Assembly: GCF_020085105.1 (NCBI RefSeq)
Contig: NC_058062.1
Coordinates: forward strand, 2,256,001-2,320,000
Length of the DNA: 64,000 bases
Source of the DNA: Siniperca chuatsi
Lineage: Eukaryota; Chordata; Actinopteri; Centrarchiformes; Sinipercidae
Direction: 5' to 3'
Shown: positions 21,351-33,800 of the stretch, one piece after another
Position numbering within the stretch: the stretch's first letter is position 1
Layout of the letters: each line of letters opens with the position of its first letter
Notes under the pieces: generated by a model
The model's input: the letters and a program-made list of their open reading frames with translations, nothing else
The model's database searches: none
Told to the model about the DNA's origin: nothing
Made by a program: the position numbers and the translations under genes

Positions 21351-22313
21351 AATTCTTTTCAAAATAAAAGAACGTAGGAGTTTAAAAACGGACTCCCAAC
21401 TTTTACATAAAACCAAATGATTAATATTCAAAATGAAAACACTACTTTTGACAAGATGTGGAGCTCCTTTATGGAGATTTTAGATGGGGAGAAATTTCAC
21501 CTTGAATTATATTTGCTGAGGTCAAATATTTTTATTTGTTTGCTAATATTTTTATTATATTTTATTTTGATGTATTCCGACTGTGTCTTGGTGTGGGTTT
21601 TCTTATTTGTACCTTTTGACTTGTTTGTATGTTAATTTGTTGAACTTTTTTGAAAATCTATAATGTTTTATGAGATCACAGTTGTTATAATAATAACAAC
21701 AATAGTTCATCCTTCAGTGCTGCTCCACTTCTACCTCAATTCTTTGCACAACTTAGTGATATTGAACATATAGTGTTTATATGTTTATATTTTTCTCTGT
21801 AATTACAGTATAGTTTCTTTGTTTCTTCCTTCAGTGTCACTATTGCTATAGTGTTTCTTATACTACCTTGTTTTTTATTCTAATTTATTGTAAAATTACA
21901 ATAAAGCTGAAGCTTGGACTTTGAAATTGTATGTTGAAACAGTACTTACACCTGTTCTTTTAACAGGACACTAACATTTATGACTCATATTTAGCGTTAT
22001 TAAGAATACCAAATAAAGACATTTAAATAAAACAAGATACATCTGAGAAGAAATGTAGTCGTGTGTTGCTTAACCTGGTATCTGCACAAACTAGTTGTTG
22101 GCTCTAATGTGGACAAACACAAGGACGGTTAATTGTGTTGATGTGGATGAGCTCTTCGGGATGTTTCTGTCTAGAAGAGAGATGTGATGTGGTGTTTCCA
22201 GTAGATGGCAGCCTTCCCAAAAGAAACAACGCCAAACTCCTTTAAAGCTGCGGTCCAACAAAAATCACCTAAAAACAATCAGCAGCAACATCTTGACTTC
22301 GACATTCAATAAT
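21351..22313. other. AT-rich intergenic sequence, no gene seen
   Basis: The 72-aa plus frame at 21417 is hydrophobic because the DNA is T-rich and shows no family features. Confidence 0.5.
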
Positions 22314-22319
22314 TTTATT
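22314..22319 (-). terminator. candidate distal polyadenylation signal for rab40c
   Basis: AATAAA on the minus strand (CACAATAAAATT context). It is the last good signal before the zinc-finger gene, and the interval 22320-27860 contains no other gene, so it could end a long rab40c 3' UTR. Nearer signals are possible; this is inference from position. Confidence 0.3.
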
Positions 22320-23260
22320 GTGAAAAAGTCTTTCTCTTCATACCCTTGCCTTAAAACTGTACAATCAATAATTTAAAAAAAAGAAAAATGTTCAGCTTGG
22401 TGTTTGAAGAACATCCTCACACACACTCACACTCACACACTCGCTTCAGATTACTCAGCAGCTTTTGCCAAAAACCAGAATAGTGTTTTACAGGTGTTTT
22501 TCTTTCTTTTTGTGTCTAAGTTGTCATCATTATCACAACAGTCAGCTCCTTTATACAAACACTTCCACCAACAGGCAATATCAGAGGGCATCCCTGAATC
22601 TCCCACCATCCTCTACAAACATTTCCATCTTTTAAAAATGAAAATCCAAGATGGAAACTCCGTTCAGGAGAAACACAATTTTGCAAAGGGTCAACAAACA
22701 CTAAGGAAGTCCATACAAAAACAAAGGGACAGGTAGAACCAAAACATGGAGGAAAACGGTTGTTATCACGTAACACAAAGAGGATGGATGTACAATATAA
22801 CACAAAAACAATATCATTACACCCGGTGAGGGTTATTATGCTCTGCGAGTCAGCAGCAGCAGCAACAGCAATAAGAGCCTTTTCCTGTTCATCACAGAGA
22901 GGGAAACCTCTTCTAAAAATCTTGGCAACAAGCTCGAGTCAAATTCCTTTTCGGCTCATTTTACAGACTTGCTCCTTTTTACTTAAAACGTGGATGATGA
23001 GGAAACTAACGCTAACACAAAATACAAGCTGTCCGATGTGTGTCAGCTGTATCTATCTTTTTAAACTCGGGACACATGGAGACCGCAGCCATGAATAAGA
23101 TGGTCTTCTGGTCAGACAGGTGCCAGTTTATTTTAAACGACCAAACCCGGTGAGAGACAGATTTGAACCCTTTTACTACGAATCACATTAATCTCTGTGT
23201 TCTTCTGAGCCTTCTCGCAGCTGCTGGTTTCTATTTATTTAACTACAGTATGTATCAACA

Positions 23261-23680
23261 ACTCTAAGAGTCTATAGCCATGCTAGCTGCTCTTTAAGGA
23301 TGTACTTAGGCACAGCGGTGCGTTGAGCTAAATGCTAATGTCAACATGCTAACATGCTCACAATGATAATGCATGCTGATGTTTAGCTGGTTTACCATGT
23401 TCACCATATTAGTTTGGCATGTTAGCATGCTAACATTTGCTAATTAGCACTAAACACAAAGTACAGTTGAGGCTAATGGGAATGTTGTTGCGAGTATTGA
23501 AAAATAAAAATGTTGACCTGATGATGGCGCTACATGAAAAGCCAGAGGATCACCAACGTTATTACTGTTTATCCTGAGGGGAACATGAATGTCTCTACAA
23601 AATTCAATAGCAATCCATCCAATAGTTGTTGAGATATTTCAATCAGGACCAAAGTGGTGGACCAACTCACATCCCCATCC
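23261..23680 (+). repeat. GCTAACATGCT-type dispersed repeat
   Basis: Carries the run GCTAACATGCTCACAATGAT, later GGCATGTTAGCATGCTAACA and AATCCATCCAATAGTTGTTG, in the fixed order of a widespread percomorph family. Related copies lie at 37770-37970 and 53835-54150. Confidence 0.75.
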
Positions 23681-24954
23681 TCAAAATGAAAATCTGAATA
23701 AAAAATCTCATTCCCAATCTGAGGGTTGCAGGATTAATCTGAAGGGTCGTGAGATGAATAACAACTTAAAAAACATAATTCTTTAAAACTCTTTTCTAAT
23801 TGTGTCTTTTCGTAGTAAATTACTAAATTTAATCTCTCAAGGCCCCTAAAAAGTATTCAAATAAAACAACCCGAGAAGCTAAACTTTGACTGAACTCTGA
23901 ACATGTGCGACAAGTGAGTCACAAGAAGACTCGACTCTGTGTCAAAGGGCCGCAAGCCAAACAAACAGGCAGAGAACCGCTGATGTAAAGTATAAATCAT
24001 GTGTAGTAAATGGGCTAAAGCAAGTTAAAGGATTGGTGTTGGCTACACTGCATTAATCTGACTCTGGATCAGTGGAAGGCTTCACCGCGTGAGTCTGGAG
24101 GCAAAGACAACTCCCTGAGATAAAACAGGGAATTAACACTGAGCTGAACGGACTGGATCAGGATTAGGAGGGCAACCCCACTAAACACCTGAGGAGAAAA
24201 TGTGGTGTTAAAAACAAGCAGGTAGGCTAATTCTATATATTATAGAGAAAGGAAACAGGACAAAGCAGAATAAAAGGCAGAAGCCGAGGAGGACTACTGG
24301 TGAAGACGAAGAAATAAACCACACTGAGCTCCCTGTGGAGGAGTGGAGGATGAAAGAGCAGCGAGGTAGAGACAGAGCCGGGGCGTACTGATGAAGCCCT
24401 CCAGAGATCTATGAAAAGAGCATCTATTATTCAGCAGCTATGAATCATGGGACAGCATGCGGAGGCGGTGGTGCAGATCAGAGTGCGAGAGAAGAAGACA
24501 TGCTGCATTCATTCCTGTGGGAGATCCAGTCAGAATGGTTTGGTGTTTAAAAAGCAGCGACTCGGAAGAGTTCGCGTGTTCGAACTCGGTTCAGTGTGAT
24601 CATCTTTTCACAGACGAACCAAGCGACTGACAAACTGGAGCTAATGTTTTTTTTTTAAACAGCAAAACAGCAGATGTTTCCTTGTTTTTGAACAATATTT
24701 ACAACTCGTCCACCTGTATCTGTCTTTCCCACTGGACATGAATGCAGCGGAGAGTGAGAACATGAGGGGGAAACATGTGGCTGCTAATATAATAAAGCCT
24801 GTTAACCGTTTTCTCATGTTCACAACTTCATTATATTGTTATCTCGAGGTGACGAATGGTGGTGTGTCAACAGATCCCATGGAAAGTCCAAAACTAACAC
24901 ACAACTGCGTGTATCCAAAGCCTGATATATCTCTTTTGTCATTTACTATCATAA

Positions 24955-25085
24955 ACTGTAAATCCTCACAATTTATAATAACTGAAACAGCAAATTTCTA
25001 GTATTTTTGCTTGAAAGAATTACTTAAACGATTAATTGAAAATCAAAATAGTTCTGTCGATCTTTTACAAAGAGTTTCAGCTCTA
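24955..25085 (+). repeat. GATTAATC-type repeat fragment
   Basis: The end part of the family (TTAAACGATTAATTGAAAAT ... TTTCAGCTCTA). Confidence 0.55.
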
Positions 25086-25769
25086 AATAACAAGTTCACT
25101 ATCATGGATCACCCACATCAACCACCAGTTTGGTCCTTTAAGTTAATACTGTGGGAAACGAGGAGCGAGTAACATTCAGAGAAACACGGGTCACTGTTTA
25201 CTATCAACACTTAAAATATTCCACTTTACCTGACAACTTCTGCCTTTGTATCACCTGATCCTGTCCAGCTACTCTGACTGGTTTCTGTTTACACTCATCA
25301 GATCTTTCACTGTCGCTCTCGCCATCAACTGAGGACGGCCCGAACACCAGGAGCTACGCTCTTCTGACAGCCTCAAATATTTGTTCTCCCTTTCCCTCCA
25401 GGTTCAAGCTCACGCTCCATGTCTGACACTGAAACGAATGTATGGAAAACACATTAGTGCATACCATGGGTGGGAGGGGGGTTCAGTACGGACTCCACAT
25501 ACTACAGAAAAACAGGAATTGGGTAATCTAACAGGTGTGGCAACAGTGTTTATTATAGTCACTGGTTTTAAATTTTGGCACAGGCTAGGTAAAGTGATAT
25601 TCCACCCAAAATCGTTTTAGTATCAAACACTCATCCTCTGCAGGCTCAAAAGGTTTGTACTTTTGTTCTTCATGAACAGCTGGGTTGCTAGGATTCATGT
25701 CTCATGGTGATACAACAGAGTCCAATAAAGACCAGTTCCCATGTTGGAAAAATCCAACATCTGTATCTT

Positions 25770-26112
25770 CAGTATAGGGCTGCATTATTAATTAGTTTAA
25801 TTATCAAATGATCTATAAATAAATATTTTGACAATTAAATGTCAGAAAAGAGTGAAAAAATGTTCATCACAGTTTCCCAGAGCCCAAGACGCCTTGTCTT
25901 TTCCAACCAACAGTCTAAAACCCAAAGATATTCAGTTTAAAATTATATAAAACTGAGAAAAGCAGCAAATTCTCACATTGAGAAGCTAGAAACAGCAAAT
26001 ATTCAGCATTTTGCCTTGAAAAAATGGCTTAAACGATTAATCGATTATCAAAACTATTGGTGATTATTTCTCTGTGGACTGACGGATTAATCGGCTTACC
26101 GTTTCAGCTCTA
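25770..26112 (+). repeat. GATTAATC-type dispersed repeat, near complete
   Basis: Starts AGGGCTGCATTATTAATTAG, continues with AAATGTCAGAAAAGAGTGAA and AACAGTCTAAAACCCAAAGA, and ends GATTAATCGGC ... TTTCAGCTCTAG. The same word order appears at 39985-40295, 40296-40595 and 41165-41505. Confidence 0.75.
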
Positions 26113-26458
26113 GTTCAGTATGTTCCAAACACTCGTACTGTCGGAAAAGATACGACTTAATACTTAATATTATGTAAGTATTTACTCTTAATACTTACGT
26201 AATATTTAGACATATTTTAGTGAATCAGTGATTATTTGGATCATACTAAGCACAGAGCAGGAAACTTAAAACATGGAATTTGAGTAGAGTATCACTGTGA
26301 GGGAGCAGATAAGAGCTGAGTGCACTGTGCGTATGCGTTATATAAAACTAGCCTGGACTGGTGGTGGTGTGTGCATGTTCCTGCTGCATGTAACAGGTGT
26401 GACATGACAGGTGAGGCGTGAAATCTGGAAACACGAAGAGTGGGAGTCCCTAAACATT

Positions 26459-26512
26459 TGGCAGAGAGGGAAAAGAGAAAGGAGGAGGAGATGGAGGAGG
26501 AGGAGGGAGTGA
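26459..26512 (+). repeat. purine-rich (AGG) low-complexity tract
   Basis: A run almost purely of A and G, with repeated GGAGGA units. Confidence 0.7.
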
Positions 26513-27860
26513 CAGTAAAATTAATCTCCACGTAGATCCAGACAGCACCCCTGGGTGACGCAGATGTGAAGCTTTCTTTCTCCATCTCATATCCAGACTA
26601 CAACTCCCAGAAGCTCTTGGGCCAAACAGAAAACATCAATATATAAAATATAGAATATCTCCAGCCTTATCCGATCCACACTACGCCACAGTTTTCTTTT
26701 TGTTTTACCTTGAAACATGACTTCATTTCGCATCAAGTTAAAAAGGCATTTCACAAAAAGGTGGCGAGATCTTATGTAGGCTACTTGGTATCCATGGCAA
26801 CAAGCATCATTGGATCCCTCGTCGAAGTAGGTGGCAGCATAAACCACAGAGTTATATTATAAACCTAAAATTTTAATGTGTGAACTGGTTACTGGGGAAT
26901 TTGACATATCTGTGCAATTTCATATTCATGGTTGTTTTCATGTTTTAAGCCAGTTTGCTGCAGGTGAACTGGCTCATTAAAAATGCAGTTTGTTGATGAT
27001 TACACTTGGTTTATATTGACCCAAGAAACCTCTATGGCAAAACTTAGAATTGACTTTGACTCAAGGCACACTAGCAAGTCTAGACCTGAGATCTGGTTCA
27101 GGTTGCGTCTTTCGGGATTTTAGGGGGGGTCAGGTTTGCCTGAAGACCTCCACCCCAACTATAACACCGGATGGGAGCCTTCACTCATCTTGTCACCAAG
27201 ATTTCCCTTCAGCAAGTGTTACTTGTGGATCAAATAAAACATTTGAACTTCAATGAGTGTTCAAACACAGCTGTTACATCCAGCTGAGGATAAACAATGA
27301 TCAGTAAAGGACTGACTGGTTACTAGTGTCTTGATCATTAGCTTATTGGTCATTAAAATAGCAAATAAACCAAGATGTGGACAGAAAAAGGTGGAATTAT
27401 AACCAGACAGAAAAAGAAAGACATGTGATGCTGAGGTGATTTCTGTGATGCACAAACACATTGAGCGGCGTGCGTCATGTAGAGTAACTAAATATGGTTG
27501 CTTGAGTTGGTGAGGGATTTCTGTACATGTAGTTACACTCCAGCAGACAGGAGTGAATCTATTTCTCTCATTTTAGCAGTTGGTAGTAGTGAGAATCAGG
27601 TCTGTGGAGACCAAAATGTTTGTCGTCGTTCTCCTCCGATATCTTGAGGCACCATTCGAGCTCATATTCTTTAACATGATCTCATGAAGGTGAGAAGTAG
27701 CACTCACTCATCCCTTTATCCATCATTCATGCTCTTAAGCTCTTCAGGTTCAGGGATGTGCTCTTTTCCTCCAACTAACAACATCCTGTACATCCGTCTC
27801 CTGATCCCATGCTGTCGATCATTCATCGTCTCCAACGGACCCCCCCGAGGAAGCCGTTAA

Positions 27861-30800
27861 TTAGGAGATTTTACAGTTGTTGCGGGTGCAGTTCTGCGGT
27901 GGGCTCTGCGGTGGACGGATGGACTTGGAGCGCTTCAAGCTGTTGCCTTTGGAGCCGCCGGCCGGGTTGGCCAGCGAGTAAGAGCGTCCGTGCATCATGA
28001 CAGCGTTCATGCCGTTGGCCATGGAGAAGGACTTGAGGTGGGACTTGATGGCGACGGGCAGCGGGAGCTTGTCGATGAGGTGGACCGGCGTACACGACAC
28101 GATGGCTCTACAGCAGAGGTCCTGGAGAGTGAACACTGCAGAGAGGGAGGGAGGAGGTTAACAGTTAGGCTGAGCTCGTGACATTCTGATTTCCAGCTGT
28201 TAGATATTTAGCACAAACTCCTACATACTCGACACGGAGTCTGCGAACTGTACTGGAACTTTAAAAGATAACTCTGATGATTACGGAGCCTTTAAAAAAA
28301 AAAAAAGAAACTATATATTTGTGAGGTGTTTTTAAAGATTTCCGTTTTTTTTCCCTGCACCGAGACCTTTGAGAGGAGGTGGTCTCGGTCCGGTCCCAAA
28401 TGAACTCTGGAGCGGTTCGTTTGAGATGGGAACGTGATCCGACCCAACTACCATACACTACCATTATCATATCACGCGTACCGAACACGTTCAGTTTAAC
28501 ATGTTGACGGTTAGCATTAGCTCCCTTGTTCTGCTCAGCCGTCTGAAGGCAGCACGTCTTCTTTGCAAGACGTTTCTTCAAAGTGCGTTCGGCATTCTGC
28601 TGGTATAGTTTTGCCTGGAATATTGTCCAGATAATCACCACGGTTATGAGCAAAAGCCAACTGTGCCGTTGCTCCATGTTAAACTGCATAGCAATGTTTC
28701 TCTCACAGAAATACTCACTAGTCCACTTCCTCCTGTATTTACTTTTTTGCCCCTGCCCCAGACACATCGGACCAATAAGCAGAGTGAACGTTCTCACGTG
28801 GTTTGTAGTGAGGCATTTTGGTTCACTTGGATTTTTCTCTGTGTGAAAAGAGACCGAACCAAGGGGAAAACGCTCCAGGTTTACAAACTCTTCACCTGAT
28901 CCGGACCAGAGCAAACAAACGATAGGTGTAAAAATGCCCTCGAGCCGCAGACAGGTTAGGGAAGTCAGATCTTAATTGAATTGTAAATGACTTCAGTGTC
29001 AACACGACAAGCCCTGATGACATAAATAAAGTCCAGACTGACACAGCAAGCCCGAGTCAGTTCATTATTAATCCTCTGAGAGTTTGCAGGACATCACTTC
29101 CACCTGCTGCCCTGTGTAATTACAGATGAGGCAGACAAAAGGAAGACAGGAATGAGGGAGAATTAATTAGCATATGAGGGAGTGTGTCATCCATCTGGTG
29201 ACTATTTTGGTACATTAGCACGGAGCGTCACAGAATGACACGAATTCTGTCTACGGCACAGATTTATTACTGTACCCTCTGGACTCCAAAGGAGTGCGGT
29301 TAATCCAATTGAAACTAAAGTGTAATTAAACAGACGGCTATTTTTCTTTTGAGCAGAAATACTGTTTTATTATTATTTGAATAGTGGCCTTTATATGAGA
29401 ATTTACTGAAGCTTCATGAACCCCTTTTGTCTGAAAGTAACTCCACGAGCTGTGTTGTTCAGTTCATTTCAGGAATAGTTCTGACCGGTGTAGTTTATTT
29501 CTTTGGTGTACCCACTGTCACCCCCGTCCACTCACCTCTGTTGGGCTTCCAGAACTTCTCCATGCCGTGCCTCATCAGGACGATGCGCGACAGCTCTGTG
29601 AAGGATTCGATGACGTTGAAGTTGCACAGAGGGCTCACCTCGAAGAAGGTCATGCCGTTCTTCTCTGCGTACGCCCTCGCCTGCTCAGTGGGAACTTGCC
29701 GTTTGAAGGCCAGATGCAGACGGTTACCAACGAGGATTCGAGGCACGCCTGGAGCATGCTGGGAAGGAAAAAAAATCAAACGGGGGACAGAATTAACGTT
29801 GGTTGATAGCTGCACTTATGAACCTAACATCCTAATAGCTCATATTTGTTTTGACATTCAAACCATTCTTTTATATAAAAAAAAAACGTATTCTTCTCGG
29901 TAATTTTAAGAGCATTCTCAATAAGCGTTCTCTGAGCCTGTCAGTTTTCTCTTTATTTATTAACTCTGTCTGTCCTTGTTATTTTGTCTATTGTCTATTA
30001 TTCTACTGAACTGCTAATGGAGCATTGCTGTAAAAGAGCATGTATGTTCAGCCAAACTACCTTCTATAAATAAAAGGTTAAAATAAATAAATAAATAAAA
30101 TATTTCCATTTTTTGCACGCTAGAGTTGGGGGTAAGGGATGGCAATGACCAACACTTTGATCCAGAGTAAGACATCTTAACAGTTACTGACTTGCCTTGA
30201 GATTCCTGCGTATGTCTTGAGTGTGGAATCTGATAAAAATGTGATTAAGCTGGATTTGTAGTCGCACGAAGGCGTTAACAGTCACTGTGTTCATGCTGTT
30301 TCATTCACTGTCATGGAGAACAGTGATTGTGGTGAGCAGAGTTGCAACAGAGACTAGATGTGTGTTAATGTTAATGTATAATCTCTTACGCCATCAGAAA
30401 CTTGTAGGAGAAAACACAAGCAGCCAAAGCTGACCAATCACAGTTCTTGATGTTCAATAAATATGTTTTTAAACAAAGATCAGGAAAATATCAGGTAAAT
30501 ATATGAGAGAAATAGGTTGGTTTAACAGCAGGGTTCCCAATCTACAAATATTCTGAGGTGTTTAAGTAAATACAGCCAGCGTCTCTTGGTTTTTCTAAAA
30601 TTATTTAAACAGGAAAGTTGTCATGCTTTGATTACATTAGAAGAATCTCTGCTATACAGTATCTCCAGTTGATTAAAAGCATCAGACAGAGAAAGAAAGT
30701 AAATTAGAGACATTACATTCACACAAAGTGACCAGCGGAGGCTTGTTATTAATTCAACAACTCAAAAGGAAGCAGCATGTTTCTCTTCCTGCCACTCAGG

Positions 30801-33800
30801 CTCAGGTCTCTCTAATTCATCTCCATCTGTTCTGACAAACTGAATGAAACATGATGGCAGAGAGAGGCAGACCTCTCTCCTCCTTTACTCCTTCACTCCT
30901 CCCGACTGTCACCACTCATCAGCCTCTCTTCAGAGTGTCCTCCCTGTAGCCTTTTCAAGCTCAGAGTCTCTCCACTGAGGTCCGTGTTGTACCAGCAACA
31001 GCAACAGTCACAAAGGAAACAGTAACAGCTGTAGCGGCATCAGTGGTGATGGTGGAAAAAGTGGTAGCAGCAAATACTGAGGGTTTCTACAGACGCCAGG
31101 ATTTGAACTTTGCCAGTGGCAAGTAAGTAATCATTGGTGTTAAACTGCCTGATCTGTCTCACATTTTCCACAAGAAAGCAATTTCAAAAGGCCTCTCATG
31201 CCTCTGTATGGAGAGTTTGAGCTTCTACCCTCGGGATGGATATTCAGATTACTAAAGGTTAGGTCTAACAGGGTGAGACATTCCTCTAACTAAGTATTTG
31301 ATTTAAAACTGGTGGGTGATAATGTTGTTTTAACTATTAATAACTGGATTGATAATGATGGCTAAATGTACTGCTAACTTTGTTATGCTGTCACTGATGT
31401 ATTGTTATCCGTGATCTTGTGTGGTAGGTTTTAGTTTTTGTGGTTATGTTTTACATATTTTTATGATATGTTTTATGTATTTTATTCCATTATTATTCCA
31501 TGTTTCACCTGGGGACAATAAAAAGTTTAAGTTGAAGTATTTGCTGACATATAAAAATGATGTGTATTATATGTGTTTGTATTTAGGTAACACCAGATTA
31601 CCAGAACACCAAATATTAATGAATTACAGTCAACACAGTGATCAACAGCCAACTCGGTTTTCTCAGATTTCAGAGCCATGAAGGCAACAAAAAAAACAAC
31701 TGTACACTTCTCCAAGAGTTCATGAGTCCACGCTGTCAGCTATCATGCAAAGATGAGGTGACTATGACAAAAACGAGATAAGATGCTGTGTAATCACTTA
31801 CCAGTTTGGTCTTTTAAGAAAATCAAGGCATGTTTTCCTCAAAGGCCTCTGAATACAAGTAACTCACAATAAAAGCATTTTATTAAGCAAAAATGCCAAA
31901 TATTTTCTGTTTCCAGATTTTCAGATGTGAGGATTTGATCCTTTCCTCTGTTTTATATTGTTATAAATTGAATATTTTTGGATTTTGGACTGTTGCCTTG
32001 AAAAAAGGGAGGGACATTTTTCACTATTTTCTTACATTTTATAGACTGATGCATTTATTGATCAAAAACATTTAATTAAAGATGAATAGAATTAATAAAA
32101 GTGAAAATAATGATATAATAAAACTGAAAATAATCATTAGTTGCAGCCCTACACTGTGACAACACATGGGCAAAACACGGTCGGTTCAGGATGATGAAGT
32201 AATCACTAAAACATACAGCACATAACCAGTGATTAAATCTAAACAGTGCACTTCGAACTGCACATCTACATCTGTTTTCATCTTCTCTACACACCATTTA
32301 ACTTCCATCATCCACAGATTTTTCACCCCTCCATCGCTAGTTCTGTCCTTAAAAGTGGCCGACCACACCACATCTGTGGAGGTGGAGCAGGAAAGGCCAA
32401 AGTGAAACATACATTCCACAGGCCAAAAATATCTCTCACACACACACATCCTCTTTGTTTCTAAGTCAGCAGGAAGGACATGATGAGAGTAACCCCCCCC
32501 CACACACACAGGTTGTCTTAAGTGATTAACTTAACTCCTTCTATTGACCCTTTGTCCCATCTTATAAACGGGAACATTTTTCTAATTGCTGGAGTCTGAC
32601 AACAAAAAGGTGCAATCAAATTTCCACTTCCAGAATCATTAGAAGATCCAGCTTGATTGTTGCAGCAATGAAAAAGGGTAAAACAAGCTAACAAAAAAAT
32701 TACACCCTAAAGCCACAAGAAATCCTGAAAACATGTCATTCTTGAGGAGCACTCTGATTTCTGGATACGATATTTTTCAAATTCGTGAAGATAAGATATA
32801 AGAAAAAAAGAGTTACTTTTAAAAGCCCACTTTGTGATACTGCAAAACCTGAGCTAAGCCCAACAAAGATAGCTCGATAACCCACAATCTCGCTTTGTGA
32901 TACAGACCCTGGACTTCTTCAAGTCTAACGTTCTCACTTCCCTCCCCAGTTATGATATCTGCCTGAGCTCTAAGGTGAATATGGGCAAATAAAAAAAATA
33001 AAATCAAATAAAATCAACCCTGCCAATATCCATCAAACCCATCAATCATCCATCTCCTAGACTCACCTCATCAATCTCTCTGATCCACCTGTCGATTCCA
33101 TCAAATGACCACCGATTGGTGATGTCATACACCAGCAGGATCCCCTGAGGAGAGACACACATACAAGATCAACAGCAAGTCTCAGAGTATCAAAGTGGGC
33201 AGATCAGCTGGTTTGTACATTTGCATTTGACCAATACAGTCAACAGACTCATGCTGTCTGTAATCCCTGTGACCAAAACTGGGACCTTCAGATTAAGTCC
33301 AGCAGGTTTACTGAGTCTGTTTAAGTTGTTTGTTCCTCACCTGAGCCCCACGGGAATATGAGCGAAAGATGGTGCAGAACCTCCCCTGTCCCGAGGTGTC
33401 CCTGAAGAGAAAACGTAGAAAGAAAGATTAATAGACAACGCAGATGTGTTCAGCTTGCCAGGAAGTAAAAACTCTTTTTTTTCTTGACTCAACAGCTAGA
33501 AAAAGTAGCAGGTTCCAGCCTCGAGGAAAAAACACTGGCCTGAAAACTGGTCTGACTTTTTCTTTCAAAAATCCCTTATTCAGTTTTAACCGTGAACTTT
33601 CCTGTATTGACTCATAGGAGCAGACTGTTCTCCGAACTGAGCACCACAAGGCCAACGCCTTGAATGTATTCATATTCATCACCAGTATCTTTGTAGTACA
33701 TGGGTGAGTTTCATAAACAAAAATATGAGGGATAGATTTTTCAGCACTGGACACAATGTGAGACAGCAGTCAAAATGTGTAGAGCTAACTGCATTATCTT

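Larger units (their letters stand above)
22320..27860 (-). other. region downstream of rab40c: possible 3' UTR plus repeats
   Basis: No coding exon is supported. It includes a CACACT/CACACA-rich tract near 22417-22445, repeats at 23261-23680, 24955-25085 and 25770-26110, and a purine-rich AGGAGG tract at 26459-26512. Mammalian RAB40C has a long 3' UTR, so part of this may be transcribed. Confidence 0.35.

Noticed and set aside
22400..22450. Short regularly spaced CACACT/CACACA units considered as a CRISPR-like array
   Set aside because: A simple microsatellite with no unique spacers; the genome is vertebrate.
22404..22736. 110-codon plus-strand frame beginning in a CACACA-rich tract
   Set aside because: Low-complexity start, no domain, and it lies in the probable rab40c 3' UTR on the other strand.
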